A stretch of 64,000 bases of DNA, taken from Clarireedia homoeocarpa (lineage: Eukaryota > Ascomycota > Leotiomycetes > Helotiales > Rutstroemiaceae). Made by a program: the position numbers and the translations under genes. Every line of letters starts with the position of its first letter. The first letter of the stretch is position 1. The notes under the pieces were generated by a model that saw only the letters and a list, made by a program, of their open reading frames with translations, ran no database searches and was not told the origin of the DNA. The stretch spans positions 1,302,001 through 1,366,000 of the forward strand of contig LNKV01000007.1 of the NCBI GenBank assembly GCA_001465935.1, given 5' to 3'. Below, piece after piece: positions 22,220 to 33,510 of this stretch.

Positions 22220-25092
22220 ATGGAGCTTTGGAGGAATAGTAGACGCGAGTTGTTTGAGCAACTGAGGAAATCCTGCGATAATTACGAGCAGAGCCTTGCC
22301 CATGGTACATTTCATTGCGCATTTTGATTGGTAGACCTGTTCATTGATTTTGTCTACTTATAGAGCTCCAAACCCGTGTTCACAATCTGATTTCGCCGGA
22401 GGACTTAGAAGAGCTACGTGAGAAAGCGAGGGGGTTGGAAGAAGAGGTGGAAAAGCATAGTCGTCAATCGCACGAGCAGCAACGAATACTCGGCGAAAAG
22501 GAATTGAAGCTCGGAAGTTTGACGGAGGAGAACTCACGCTTAATTGCAGATCTGCAACGACTTCAAAATGCTTCTGAAGCGGCGGATCGACTTGCTGAGG
22601 AAAAGCGGCTCGACCAAATCAGATTCAATCAGCAACTCTTGGAAGAGAAGGATTCAAGGATCAAAGCCTTGACCGAGGAAAATTCGAAACTTTTAGCAGA
22701 TTCCAGTCGTTATCGAGATGCTCTACCACGAGCTGACCAACTCACCGAAGACAAGCGGCGCCTAGAAGATGATTTGAAGAAGTATCAGGCACAAGTTTTG
22801 CGTGTAGACGAGCTGGAGAAGCAGAACAATCAACTCTTGACGGAACTGAGCAATGCTGCAATACGAGCCAGGGATGCCGAAATACCTAGCACTGATAATC
22901 TTGAGAAGGGCGATCCTTCTGATACTGGACTCATCTCACCCGCTGGAGGAAACCCAAAATACCAAGATCTCTCTAAGAAGCAGCATAATAAGATTTATGT
23001 ACAATGGGCCCTGCAAAAAGACCGAGCTGATAAACTTGCCGAGAAGCAGCGGGAGCTGTATGCCAAACTCGATGAATGGCAGGAATGGAGTACCGAGCAA
23101 GTGGTCGCTTTCAAAAAGAAGGGAGAGAAGATCCAGAAGCAGGGCGAGGAGATTCACAGATTGAGGGCAATATTACAGGAAATGGGAGGCGGTCAAGGTG
23201 TATTGTCTAGAGCCGTCATGAGCAGCAATCCTGGCGAAGGTGCTCTTCCTCCTTACCCATCCACTGTGTACAAGAAGAGTCCATTCCAGGATACCCGACC
23301 AGCAGATTACAAGGCAGAGCAAGCTAAAGTCATCAATGACAGTGAAGATGAAGATGAGCCCAAACAGGTACGGGATGCGGGCTACAAATCCCCAGACTTA
23401 CCAAAGCATGACACAAGATTGTACGGCGCTCATCAGACTCAGCCAACGCAAATAATAGTTGCCGATCATCATCATTCAAGTTCTACGGAAGGAGATCCCG
23501 AATCTAACATTTCGCCTTCCCAAGCAGAAGTCCCCAACAACAAAGCCAATGCCAAAACAGAGCAAATACCGTCATCTGACGATGCTCCTGTGGTTATATC
23601 TGCTCGGTCACTCCGTAAGAGGAAGAGAACCAACAATGAGTTACAACAAACCCCAATACCTAAAGTAAAGATCGAAGAAGTCAACTCCAGCAGTCCCCTT
23701 GTCTTGTCGAGGCTGTTTATGCAGAACGAGAGTCTCGATTTAGATGCAATCGGCGAGAAGGTAGTCACCCCCAGAAAACGACTGCGGACAATCGAGCCTG
23801 AGGTGGATGAAAATAACGAAGAGGATATGCTACTCGAGGACAGCATACCTCAAAAAGCGCCTGCTATAGCTAGAAGCCGCTCTGCAAATCTGGTCACCCC
23901 TTCACGCCGTTTAGTTGGCACCCCCCTTCAACCACTTAGCCCAAACAAACAGATACTACCTACAACTACCGACGTTAGACTCTCGAAGAGAAAATCTAGA
24001 CTACCTAATGATAAATATGCTGAGGAACTTATCGAAGATGGAGAACCACTAAACCCGATCAAACCTGGAGAACCTGACAAGAAAGCGCACAGCCCCGGCT
24101 TCAAAGATGTTTTGACCAACCTCCTTACAAGTCCAGCGCCAACAAAGCCCGCGATTAGCTCGCCCAAAAAAACTCCTGCACAAGACCGGAAAACACGATC
24201 TTCGAGGCTATTCGCAGAAGCTAGGCCGGAGCCTGCTGGAACGGATATAAGTCTATCAGAATCGATGGTTCAACAAGGAGATACTGTTAACAACCCCAAA
24301 AAACAAAATCCAGCTGGAGGCATATCTAAGATGCCTGGTAAGGAAAACGCTCATTTGAAAATTTCACGACCAGCTTCCAGAAACTCTGAACGAGGTTCAG
24401 CAACACCTACACGATCCTCTTCAAAAGGGCCTGTTGACTTGCCTACGCCGGGTGTAAAGACTCCTGCTTCAGGCATCTCCAAGCCTACCCCTAGGACACA
24501 AAGAAAGCCTCGACGGCGCGCAAATAGTGGACTAGATTCCAATAATCCCGAGCAAGAGCCATTTCGATGTCGACCTTTAGAAAACCTAACGCTTGAACAC
24601 TTCAAGGTAAACCCCAAATACAATGGCGGTCGTAGTGATGCATTCACGGACGTTGTACGGGGCAAGGAGAATCGTCGATGCCTCCAAGGTTGCACAAAGC
24701 CAGAGTGCTGTGGTAACAAGTTTCGCGTGATGGCTCAAGCATTACGTGATCCAAGCAAACCAGTTACTGAGTCACAGGAAGAGAAGGATGATGATTTACT
24801 TGAAGAATATATGGGTGACAACAAGCACAAGCTACGCAATATGTCTGCGAAAGAGAAGGCTGAAACTTTACTAGCAGCCAGAACTTGGGAGTTGTCAAAC
24901 AAATATGGGAAGCATCGACACAGATATGAAAGAAGAAGCACTCCGCCAGGCTTCTGGAATGCAGATTTTCCAACTACGCAAGAGGATCAAGCAGATCGTG
25001 AGGCTGCGAAAAAGTTGGAACGAAAAACTGTGGAAGAAAGATATCAACAGGCCATGAGACCGGGAGGTGCATGGATGTTCAGAGACGAGTAA
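22220..25092 (+). CDS. ctp1: CtIP/Sae2/Ctp1-type DNA end-resection factor
   Basis: Two exons (22220-22304, 22364-25092) join in frame to 937 aa. The N-terminal part (about 1-250) is heptad-rich coiled coil, suited to the oligomerisation known for this family. The middle is disordered, with many SP/TP sites and Lys/Arg clusters. The C-terminal SAE2/CtIP domain is clear: FRCRPLENLTLEHFKVNPKY, the cysteine motif CLQGCTKPECCG, and KHRHRYERRSTPPGFW at 878-893. In yeasts and mammals the phosphorylated protein activates the Mre11-Rad50 nuclease to start resection of double-strand breaks; the same nuclear role is inferred here. The first ATG was used because the short first exon extends the coiled coil. 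It is larger than Sae2 and closer in size to metazoan CtIP. Confidence 0.92.
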
Positions 25093-25635
25093 CAAGCATC
25101 ATTTTGGTGCTTTTTATGCATTGAATGTGCATGGGGGTATGGATTGCTGGCGGTATGTTTTGTCTGGGTCTGTAGTAATGATTGATACCAATTTACACTG
25201 TACTGGCTTGTAGCGCCTGCATGAAGTAGAACGTCACAGGTCGTATACATGGCTTATAGTTGTAACATGAAACAAGAAAATTACAGAAGACCTACATATA
25301 AAGCATGTCTGGCGAGCTGATTCAGTGTTCCATCATAAACAAGTGAACCCATAAGTGTATGTCACAATTCGAGTATGAATTCGCCCAAAGAATTTTTTAC
25401 ATACTGTGGCTAAAATATACGAACTGTGGCTGTGCCAACTTACAATTCGGGGGTCTAAATTTAAAACGGGCGGAAACAACGGGGTCGAACTGCGCATAAG
25501 CATCATTATTGCGACGACAACTTACAGATTTACAAGTCAACCACAACCTAAGATCGCGTCGGAACGCTCTACGACCATCACTCATCTACGAAAACACGAC
25601 GATCTTCCGGCTGATGATCTGCGAAATCTTTTAAG
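25093..25635. other. Spacer between ctp1 homologue and CDC50 gene
   Basis: AT-rich 3' region followed by the leader of the next gene. No further gene is seen. Confidence 0.5.
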
Positions 25636-27135
25636 ATGGCTGATCAATCACCAGCAATGCAACACGAGGATTCTATCGATGCCCAGGATCCAAACACACA
25701 TGGAGGAGACAAAGGAAAGGTCAAGAGCAGGAGGCCCGCAAGTCAGTAGCTACGACAATTCACGAATATAAGTAGACAATTACTAATTACTGTGGGCGAT
25801 GTGTAGACACAGCGTTCAGACAACAAAGATTGAAGGCATGGCAGTGAGTTGCACACGCTATTCATGCGCTGGAGGAAGCTGACACGATGCAAGACCAATT
25901 CTCACACCGAAAACCGTACTTCCACTATTCTTCGCTATCGGTATTATATTCGCACCGATCGGAGGCGGATTGTTATATGCAAGTAATGAGGTCAGTAATG
26001 GAGGGTCGAACATCATAGCATGGCTGAGGGGCGGAAAGGCTGATGTTGCGGATTCAGGTCCAAGAAATCGTGATCGACTACTCGAAATGCCATACGGATG
26101 CGCCAGTCGGCACTTTCGAGAATATCCCTTCGGATAACGTTCATTACTTTTTCAAGAAACCATACGCACAAGGTAGTAGTGCGCAATGGTCCAGAGCTGA
26201 TGTAAACCAGACATACTACAACGGTACCACCTTGGGTGCTGAAGTCGAAGCCGTACAGTGCCAGCTTACATTCCCTATATACCATGATATGGAGCCTCCG
26301 GTTCTGTTTTACTACAAGCTTACGAACTTCTACCAAAACCATCGACGATATGCCAAGTCCTTCGACTCTGATCAGCTTTCCGGCAAAGCCGTTTCAGCAA
26401 GCACAATTCATTCCGGTGACTGTACGCCTCTCACTACCACAACCATTGATGGTGTTGATAAACCATACTACCCTTGTGGTCTTGCTCCTAACTCCGTCTT
26501 CAACGATACATTCTCAAATCCGATTCTACTCAATCCGACGACCGGAGATAACGTAACTTACGTTATGAATAACAATTCGGACATCTCGTGGGGTAGCGAT
26601 CGGGAATTGTATGGTCAAACCAAATACAATTGGTCAGAGGTCGCTGTCCCTCCCAATTGGGTTAAGAGATATCCAAAAGGGTACAGCGATGACTACCACC
26701 CAGATCTTGAGAATGACGAGGCCTTCCAGGTTTGGATGCGATTGGCAGGACTGCCGACATTCAGTAAATTGGTCCAGAGGAATGATACTGCTAAGCTACC
26801 GGCTGGCCAATACCGGGTGAACATCAACCACTGTAAGTGTTCCTTTTCCATCTCCATGATTGTAGCTCACAGTGTGATCAGTGTTCAATGTGACTGAGTA
26901 TGGCGGTACAAAATCCATTATCATCTCGACTCGCACTGTGATGGGCGGAAAGAATCCATTCCTTGGTATTGCCTATATAGTTGTTGGAGGTCTTTGCATC
27001 CTTCTGGGAGCACTCTTTACCGTTACCCATCTTATCAAGCCACGCAAACTTGGAGACCACACATATCTCAGCTGGAACAACGAGAATCCGTCTACTGGCA
27101 CGACTACTGGTAGACAAATGGGAGACATGAGTTAA
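25636..27135 (+). CDS. CDC50/LEM3-family flippase beta subunit
   Basis: Five exons (25636-25741, 25807-25843, 25894-25990, 26058-26832, 26882-27135) join in frame to 422 aa. The second exon is only 37 nt. The joins create the family signature KSRRPANTAFRQQRLKAWQPILTPK in two pieces across exons 1-3, then TM1 (LPLFFAIGIIFAPIGGGLLYA) and the large lumenal domain with PCGLAPNSVFNDTF. TM2 (GIAYIVVGGLCILLGALF) lies near residues 366-386, after KNPF. These proteins pair with P4-ATPases, allow them to leave the endoplasmic reticulum, and support flipping of aminophospholipids at Golgi, endosome or plasma membrane. Conserved lumenal cysteines and several glycosylation sites are present. Confidence 0.95.
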
Positions 27136-28088
27136 CATGTGCAAGAAGAATTTGAGGTTTGATGTAAGATAGTTTCGACAGGGGCACGGAAAAGACACGA
27201 TGTGGTCATTGTATTCACTTTCTTACTTTTCCGAGCAGTTTCATGAGATTCACGGGCGTTTGGGAATGACATGCTTTTTCATTACAGCGACTTTCTTGCT
27301 TTGATCTCGTTGCATATATCAAGAATTATGCACCGGAGGCAAGGGGGGAGGGAGGATCATTGGTTTAGGATGGGGGTTAAATGGGTAAATGAATGCTGCT
27401 ATACTTCTTTGGTACGAATAGATCAATTTACTTTTAACATACATTCTTCATGGCTATTCTTATCGAGCGTCTCCCCCCGCGTGGCTTGGCAGCGTTTCGG
27501 CAAGCGTGTAATTGGAGCATTTGAAATGCCTCTATCGACTGACTGACTGACTATATTGCGTTGAATTATATGGTGGGACAATAAACCAACGCACATCAAG
27601 CGCGGGGTAAAACTTTATTCATACTGCTACGACGGAAATTTAAAATCCGGATTTCTATTCCAGAGGAATTGAGATGGGGTTTACACTTGGGGAATAGCTC
27701 AAGATCAGCAACTAACGGATTCACGGCGTGGGTGTGCTGCTCGTATTGTAGATGCCGTTCTGGATCTTTCAAACTAGTGACAGAGTGCAGTAGTGCTCTG
27801 CACGCGCATAGATGCCGGTCCCCATTTGGCACTTGCAAGAGATAGCTATGATTGATTAGATTTCACTGGTTATCAATCTCGAGCAAATGCAAAATCTCGT
27901 CAAGTAATTGTATTCTCTCATCCCGTCTATTTAATTAGATAGATATAAATGATATTTTATGACCGCTAACACGATCTCCTCCACATTACATAAGGTCATG
28001 CAGTCATGTATTATTTGGTGGCGTCATTATGGAAACTTTCCTGTACCTTTCCTTTCCTTCCCTTCCCTTCCCTTCCTAGCATTACCAT
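27136..28088. other. Convergent 3' spacer
   Basis: Lies between the 3' ends of the CDC50 gene and a minus-strand secreted protein gene. It includes a (GACT)4-like run at 27539-27552 and a CCTTTCC/CCTTCC run near 28045-28076. No gene is recognised. Confidence 0.5.
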
Positions 28089-28538
28089 CTAACACCCACA
28101 AGTCAACTTTGCACTTCCGTGATACCATTGTGGTTCCATGACGCCCGTGCCCACACACACTGGACTTCCTCCCACAGTCAAATCATACGTGCCGGCTGGG
28201 TCACCGCTGCAGTCGGTGGTGCCTTTCCACAGTGTGAAAACGCAGTTGTCGGTGTCGGAGGGGAAGACGTTGACGCCTTGAGTCACCATGTTGACGCATA
28301 CGTTGGCAGTGATGTTGCTGGGGGCGACGTCGACTCCGCAGTTGCTGGGTGATGTGAAGCCTTGGTAGTAGTCCATCTTGACGACGGTGCTGCTGCTGCT
28401 GCTGCTGCAGGCGGCTTGGCGGGGTACGATGGGTGAGGCAAGGGAGAGAAGAGGAAGAGAGAGGAGGGAGAGGGTCTGTGGGGTTGTTAGTCGAGATATG
28501 GGGGGTGGGTGATGAAGGGCACGAACTGTGAAGAGCAT
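28089..28538 (-). CDS. Small cysteine-rich secreted protein
   Basis: The open frame of 149 codons most likely contains a 51-nt intron (28526-28476, GTTCGT...CACAG, with a GACTAAC branch site). Because 51 is a multiple of three, the unspliced frame also stays open. Splicing gives 132 aa and turns a poor N-terminus into a good signal peptide, MLFT joined to TLSLLSLPLLSLASPIV. The mature part begins near a Pro-Arg-Gln site, has a run of six serines encoded by CTG-strand repeats, and holds eight cysteines (the last two in CGC at the end), compatible with four disulphides. No known domain is recognised. Such proteins are common effector or surface-protein candidates; function is unknown. Confidence 0.75.
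   Translation of the reverse strand: MLFTVRALHHPPPISRLTTPQTLSLLSLPLLSLASPIVPRQAACSSSSSSTVVKMDYYQGFTSPSNCGVDVAPSNITANVCVNMVTQGVNVFPSDTDNCVFTLWKGTTDCSGDPAGTYDLTVGGSPVCVGTGVMEPQWYHGSAKLTCGC
28388..28408. repeat. (TGC)7 trinucleotide repeat inside the secreted-protein gene
   Basis: Seven triplets encode part of a poly-serine run near the mature N-terminus of the minus-strand protein. Confidence 0.9.
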
Positions 28539-28706
28539 TTTGAAGTGTGATGGAGTTTGGTTGTTGTGGTGTGTGTTTGTGCTGATTCGTATGTGAGGAA
28601 AGAGCTGATAATGTCGATGACTTGGATCTGATTAATATGATGCTTGAACTTGATGTGAAAATCTGAGGTGAAGAGTTAAATCGAAGAGAGGAGGTAGGCG
28701 AGGTTT

Positions 28707-28714
28707 ACTTATAC
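28707..28714 (-). promoter_or_regulatory. Possible TATA box of the small secreted protein gene
   Basis: TATAAGTA on the minus strand, about 170 bp before the ATG at 28538. The distance is long, so the call is weak. Confidence 0.3.
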
Positions 28715-30328
28715 TCTCAATCGAACCCACCCTCCAGGTAACGTTCAGTCGAGCTCGACCTCCAGCCGCAAGCACCCTAGTGCAAAGAAACAGCATGGTA
28801 TGATCTGCGCCGCCCTCCAGCACAGTAAGCTGCATCATACTGCAAGGGAAGGGAGGGGAAGGGAAAGAAATGGAAAATGCAAGGCGAGTTTAACCTATGG
28901 TGTACGAAATCGGCCCGCCCTCACAATATTAGTTATACAGCAGCTTCGTATTTGGCGATGGCTGTGGTGGATACTTCCTAGAATTTCCAAGCCTTATCTC
29001 GAAGAATACTGTGTATCTGAAAGATATCTGATCAGCCGTTTGGGTGACGTACAGAAACTGTGATACGTTGAGGTTAAAGCCTCGCTCACATATTCGCTAG
29101 CTGGACTTCCGTGAATTAGAGCTGAGATACTTCGTATATAGCAATAGCACATCGATTTGTGGCTTGTAGTGGATACCCTATACAAACAGGATGAGTATCC
29201 CAACAAGTCCATGATATCTTCGGCGCTCGACCCCCTGTCAAATAAATCCATAGACTCGGTTGCGTGCAGGCGCCCCTGGTAGTATCAATTTCTCGTATTT
29301 TCCTAGTCTTCCATGCTGGCCCATGCTTACTTAACGTTCCGGAAGGGTCACCGATTGGAATTACGGAAGATCATTGCATGGACCTGCATATGCATGAATG
29401 AGCTCAATAGCTGTTTCTGCAGTATATTTATCGAGTGTGGATCAATCAGGTTGTATTCTCAACGGTTTGAGAGTCTAGAGGCTTCGGAGAATTGTGAAAA
29501 AGGTGTGGTGGAGGGCTGAACAAGCGATCCATGATACTGGACCTCAGCGACGCTCGCATGGCTTGGAGGGCTTACTGTGTACTTCCGTATAACGTAGAAT
29601 CATGAGCCTTATACAGAAATAGAATCTTGCTCCACTCAAATACGAACAAGTTGCGAAAATTCTATTTGCCTCCCGCAACGTTACGGAACGACTAATCAAC
29701 ACGATATCTTTTCGGAATATGTATTGGAGTAGTGTCGCGATGAGTCAATCTTAACCGCATCGCATTTAATCGCAAGAGCTATCTCGTTGCGGTGCGGCCC
29801 GCGGAGAGGGGCTCTCTTGCCCTGCAGACCACTCGGCGCATTGTCTATCAAAACGACCGAAGCCAAAGTATATAAAATGTATAATATCTAAGATATACCA
29901 TCGCTGTGTTACCATTAGATACGAAAAAAGAAATCGAAGAGTCTAGATAACCATACAAGATGAATAATATGAATACGTATTTTGCAGCACCCTCCTCGAA
30001 AACCTTTTAATTCGCGTAGGTAAAGTTGCAGTGCATGCACCCAATACAAGAAACCTACACGCAAAAGCTTGTTGGGACGGGTACACAGTATATTGCATGT
30101 CCAAAAGGAGTTACCTAAAAAAGCCACAATGCTGTCATGAAATTCAACCCCGCGCTACTACAACCACTAGGAAAAAAGGACATCTCTAGAGGATCCTCGT
30201 CGATAAGACATGCGAAGAAATGAACTAGACCTGCATAACTCGATGCTATTGAATGGTGAAATGGTTTAATATGATCTCGCTAAGACTCTGAATGTCAGTA
30301 TACGCTCCGATTTCGCCAAGCCAAAAAA
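28715..30328. other. Spacer, 1.6 kb
   Basis: No protein domain, RNA gene or repeat family was recognised. ORFs are short and lack signal peptides or motifs. Confidence 0.5.
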
Positions 30329-32630
30329 TCATGCAGCTCTTCTAGCTGTAGTGCTCATTAAAGTTATTTTCTTCGCCTTTTTCTTCTTACCTCCCTGGGC
30401 CTGAGGGGTCGCATTCGAACTACCTTCTCCACTCAATGAAGCAGCCTGAGCTTGTGCGATCAATGCATTCTCTGCCTGTAGCTCCTGTTCCCAGGATTGT
30501 AACCATCCATCATCACCAGTGTGTTCCGGTTGCGGATCCAGGCCTGGTGAAGCTGGAGCTACCAGAGCTGTTCCCCAAACAGTTCTTGGCGCAGAAGGAC
30601 TTGTTGATGGAGATGCCAGAGGTCCAAATGATGAGCCGTGACGAGAAGTCCACGGAGGTGAAGCATTGAGTGGATCCATAGAAGCAGATTCAGATGAGAA
30701 CTGATGGAAGTCCGCATCTGAATAACTATCCGGGCCGAAACCAGGCTCTTTCCTCCTCACACTTGCCCAGCGCGCGTCATCCTCTGCCTTTTCTGCACGC
30801 TGTCGATCTTTCTCTTCCCGAATATCCTTATCTCTATTTCTCTTCCTCCTCCTTTCTATCTCTTCTCTAAATTGATCTAGTATCTCCGGCTGAACAACGT
30901 CTGTCCAATTGCATTCCAAGAAGCCCACCTCGCAGCCGAAGGGTAGATGTGCAAGATACTTCGTCCTCTTCCGCAATTCCTCATCCATAACATGAGTCGA
31001 CACCCGTTCTACGCGAGGTAACAATGTGGATGGAAATGAGGCGAAGTTGCCAAAGGCAGATTTGAGAATTCTGATGTCTAAGGGCGCGAGGTAGTAATGA
31101 AGCAATGCTTGATAGAAGAAATATGGTGCATCTGGAGAATGTGCGTCACCATGACGGCTGTGCTTGGAACGAGATTTTGAAGGGCTTGAGCTTAGTGGAG
31201 GTTGAGCAGAGGCTGTTGATTCGATAGTGGCTGTAGGAGTCCCTGCTAGAAGGGTAGCAACATTCGAATCGGAGACAATTGGTGACGAAGCGGAAACATC
31301 TATTCCTGACTTGGAAGCATGTTGTACGAAGTACATTTCGGGAACATCTTCATTGGTGGAATTAAATTCGATAGGCTGTCGCTTTGGCTTCTTCTCCGAT
31401 GGTTGAGCCGGTGCAGCGGGAGGCTGTCCAATTCCCTTTACTCTTTCTTTCGCATCCTTCACAGCATTCACAGCCTTCCGAGTCCATTCAGGCTCTTCTC
31501 CGAACAATAGCTCATCCTCATTCTCTTGTCGCTTCAGTTCTTCAATCTCCAGATCGAATTGCTCCATCATGTAGTCTTCACTGCCTTTCATAATGCGAGC
31601 GTAGTCGGTAACTTCGGCCGCAAAATACCATGGAATATCCTCCGACTTCTCCAGTACATCTGCGCCGTCTCGTGGTAGTGCTAAAGTACTTCCCGGTTGA
31701 CGCATAACCAATCTAAGAACAACATCATCTCCTTCGCGGGGAGCAGGTCCTTCTTGTCCAGTGTACCATCGCACAGGTCTTGTCTCAGAGATAAAAACGG
31801 TGTCCCAACATATTGGGCATTTCTTCCATCGCGCCTTTTTCTCTGGAATGGGATTGGTGTCGTCTGTAGAATGCATGTAGCGTATGAGGCATGGCAAGCA
31901 GAATATATGACCGCATTTGGCCATGCGCGGAGCGACTGGACGAGAGAGACAGATCGGGCATGATGCATCTTGGGATTCGGCAGAGGCAAGTATCTGTAGA
32001 ACATCGTTCCAGTCCAGGTGTTGATCCGCAAAAAGGGCTTGCTGCCTGTAATCACCATTTGGTCGAACGATGAATCTATAGTTTGCATGAATATATCTGG
32101 GAAGATGTCAGCCAATTGAGCTACCGTCTACAGTCAGATCTCTATTCAAGCATACCTCGCCTTATCGCTTGAATGATGACCGGAACCAATGCCATAGATG
32201 TTTGCTCTTCTTGTTCCTCTTTGTATTGTATTACGATAATCTTGAGGTCTAGGAGCAAGGCTAAAGTTCATCAAATGCGTGATGGATGTCTGCCCTCTGC
32301 GACTGTTCGCATTTCTCATGGCCGCCTGAAACGACTCTTATCAGTATAAGACGGACAAGCATTGAGTAATGGACTTACGGATTCCGCCATAGCATCCTCA
32401 TCTGCGTATCTCGGCTTTCTTGAATTTCTATGCTGCTTCCTTTGGCTTTGATTGTTCCGGCCCGCAATTTGCGCACCTCCGCCCGAAAGACTCCCGGAGC
32501 GTCTTGCACTGGATTCGAAGCTGGGCGATAAGGTATGACTCTGCTGTTGCGAAGCAGTGTATGACGAAGAGGAAGTAGTATTGTTTGGTTTCCCGCCAGA
32601 CGAAGACGCGTTCTGCGGTACTGGATTCAT
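30329..32630 (-). CDS. RING-finger protein of the RNF10/Mag2 type
   Basis: Three exons (32630-32379, 32325-32156, 32096-30329) join in frame to 729 aa. The N-terminus is Ser/Gln-rich and basic. The RING is complete: Cys187, Cys190, Cys202, His204, Cys207, Cys210, Cys234 and Cys237, with a longer-than-usual loop before the last pair. A conserved middle part (YFFYQALLHYYLAPLDIRIL) and a basic charged helix follow; the tail has GGKKKKAKK. RNF10 and yeast Mag2 are E3 ligases for small-subunit ribosomal proteins in translation quality control. The same role is inferred. It lies divergent from the Ubp3/USP10-like gene, a deubiquitinase family known to act on the same ribosomal proteins. Confidence 0.88.
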
Positions 32631-33510
32631 TGTTCAAATGGAGTTGATAGGAGGATAAAGCGATAGACAATGGGCAAGCAGACGCCACAGAGGACGCTGG
32701 TGTGATTATCATATGAGGGGCGGATCGTGAATCACCAATCGACGTAGGTAACTTTAGAGGAGTTCGGTAAGCGTTAGGGACCGAACAGGCAAAAATTTCC
32801 CACTAGATTAGGTACGGAGGTACGTGGATACATACAAGTAGTAAGTACTTTTCGCTGCAAGAGTTCGAGCACTCTTTTATCGCCGGGCACAGCTCGTCAT
32901 TGCCAAAGTCCGAGATATTGGGAGAAGAACGGAAAACGAAGATGGACACGTGCTCAATTGAACGTCCAAAGTGTGTTTTGCGCTTCTAACGCATTCATGC
33001 GCTTAAGACTGAGAATCTCTGTCTACAAAGAAGAAGTACTGGGTACGCACACACACACACCACACACACATTGATAGAGACCTCTCTCCTAAGCAAATCC
33101 TGCGCACCCCAACTTCTACACCCCAGCAAGGTCTTGGCACAAGGCTCCGCACTCAATTCAGCCCAGAAAGAAATTAACTAACGACAACATCAAATCTGTA
33201 GATATCAGCAATACAACACAACGCCAACAAACATCCACCTACATTTGTTTTCTTTTTGTCCTGAATACAACAATCATTTTTGATCTACAAATCGATTTAT
33301 CTATGAAGGCCGCCATTCCAAATTCTTCTTAGATCAAAAGAAATAATAGATCATCAATGACATAGCCTCTGAAAGTCGTCGAAAAAAAAAAGTTACACCC
33401 CCATCCGCCGAGACACCCCCCCCTCCCCAAATTCTCGACTCGCTCCTCCCCCCGCTACGTATTTCCAATCCGACCTTGGAAACGGCCGGCTTGGAAGTAT
33501 AATAGCCGGC
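32631..33510. other. Divergent promoter, RNF10-like and Ubp3-like genes
   Basis: The 880-bp spacer carries a CA-rich tract (33047-33071), and C-rich and A-rich leaders before 33511. It is the shared upstream region of two divergent genes. Confidence 0.6.
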
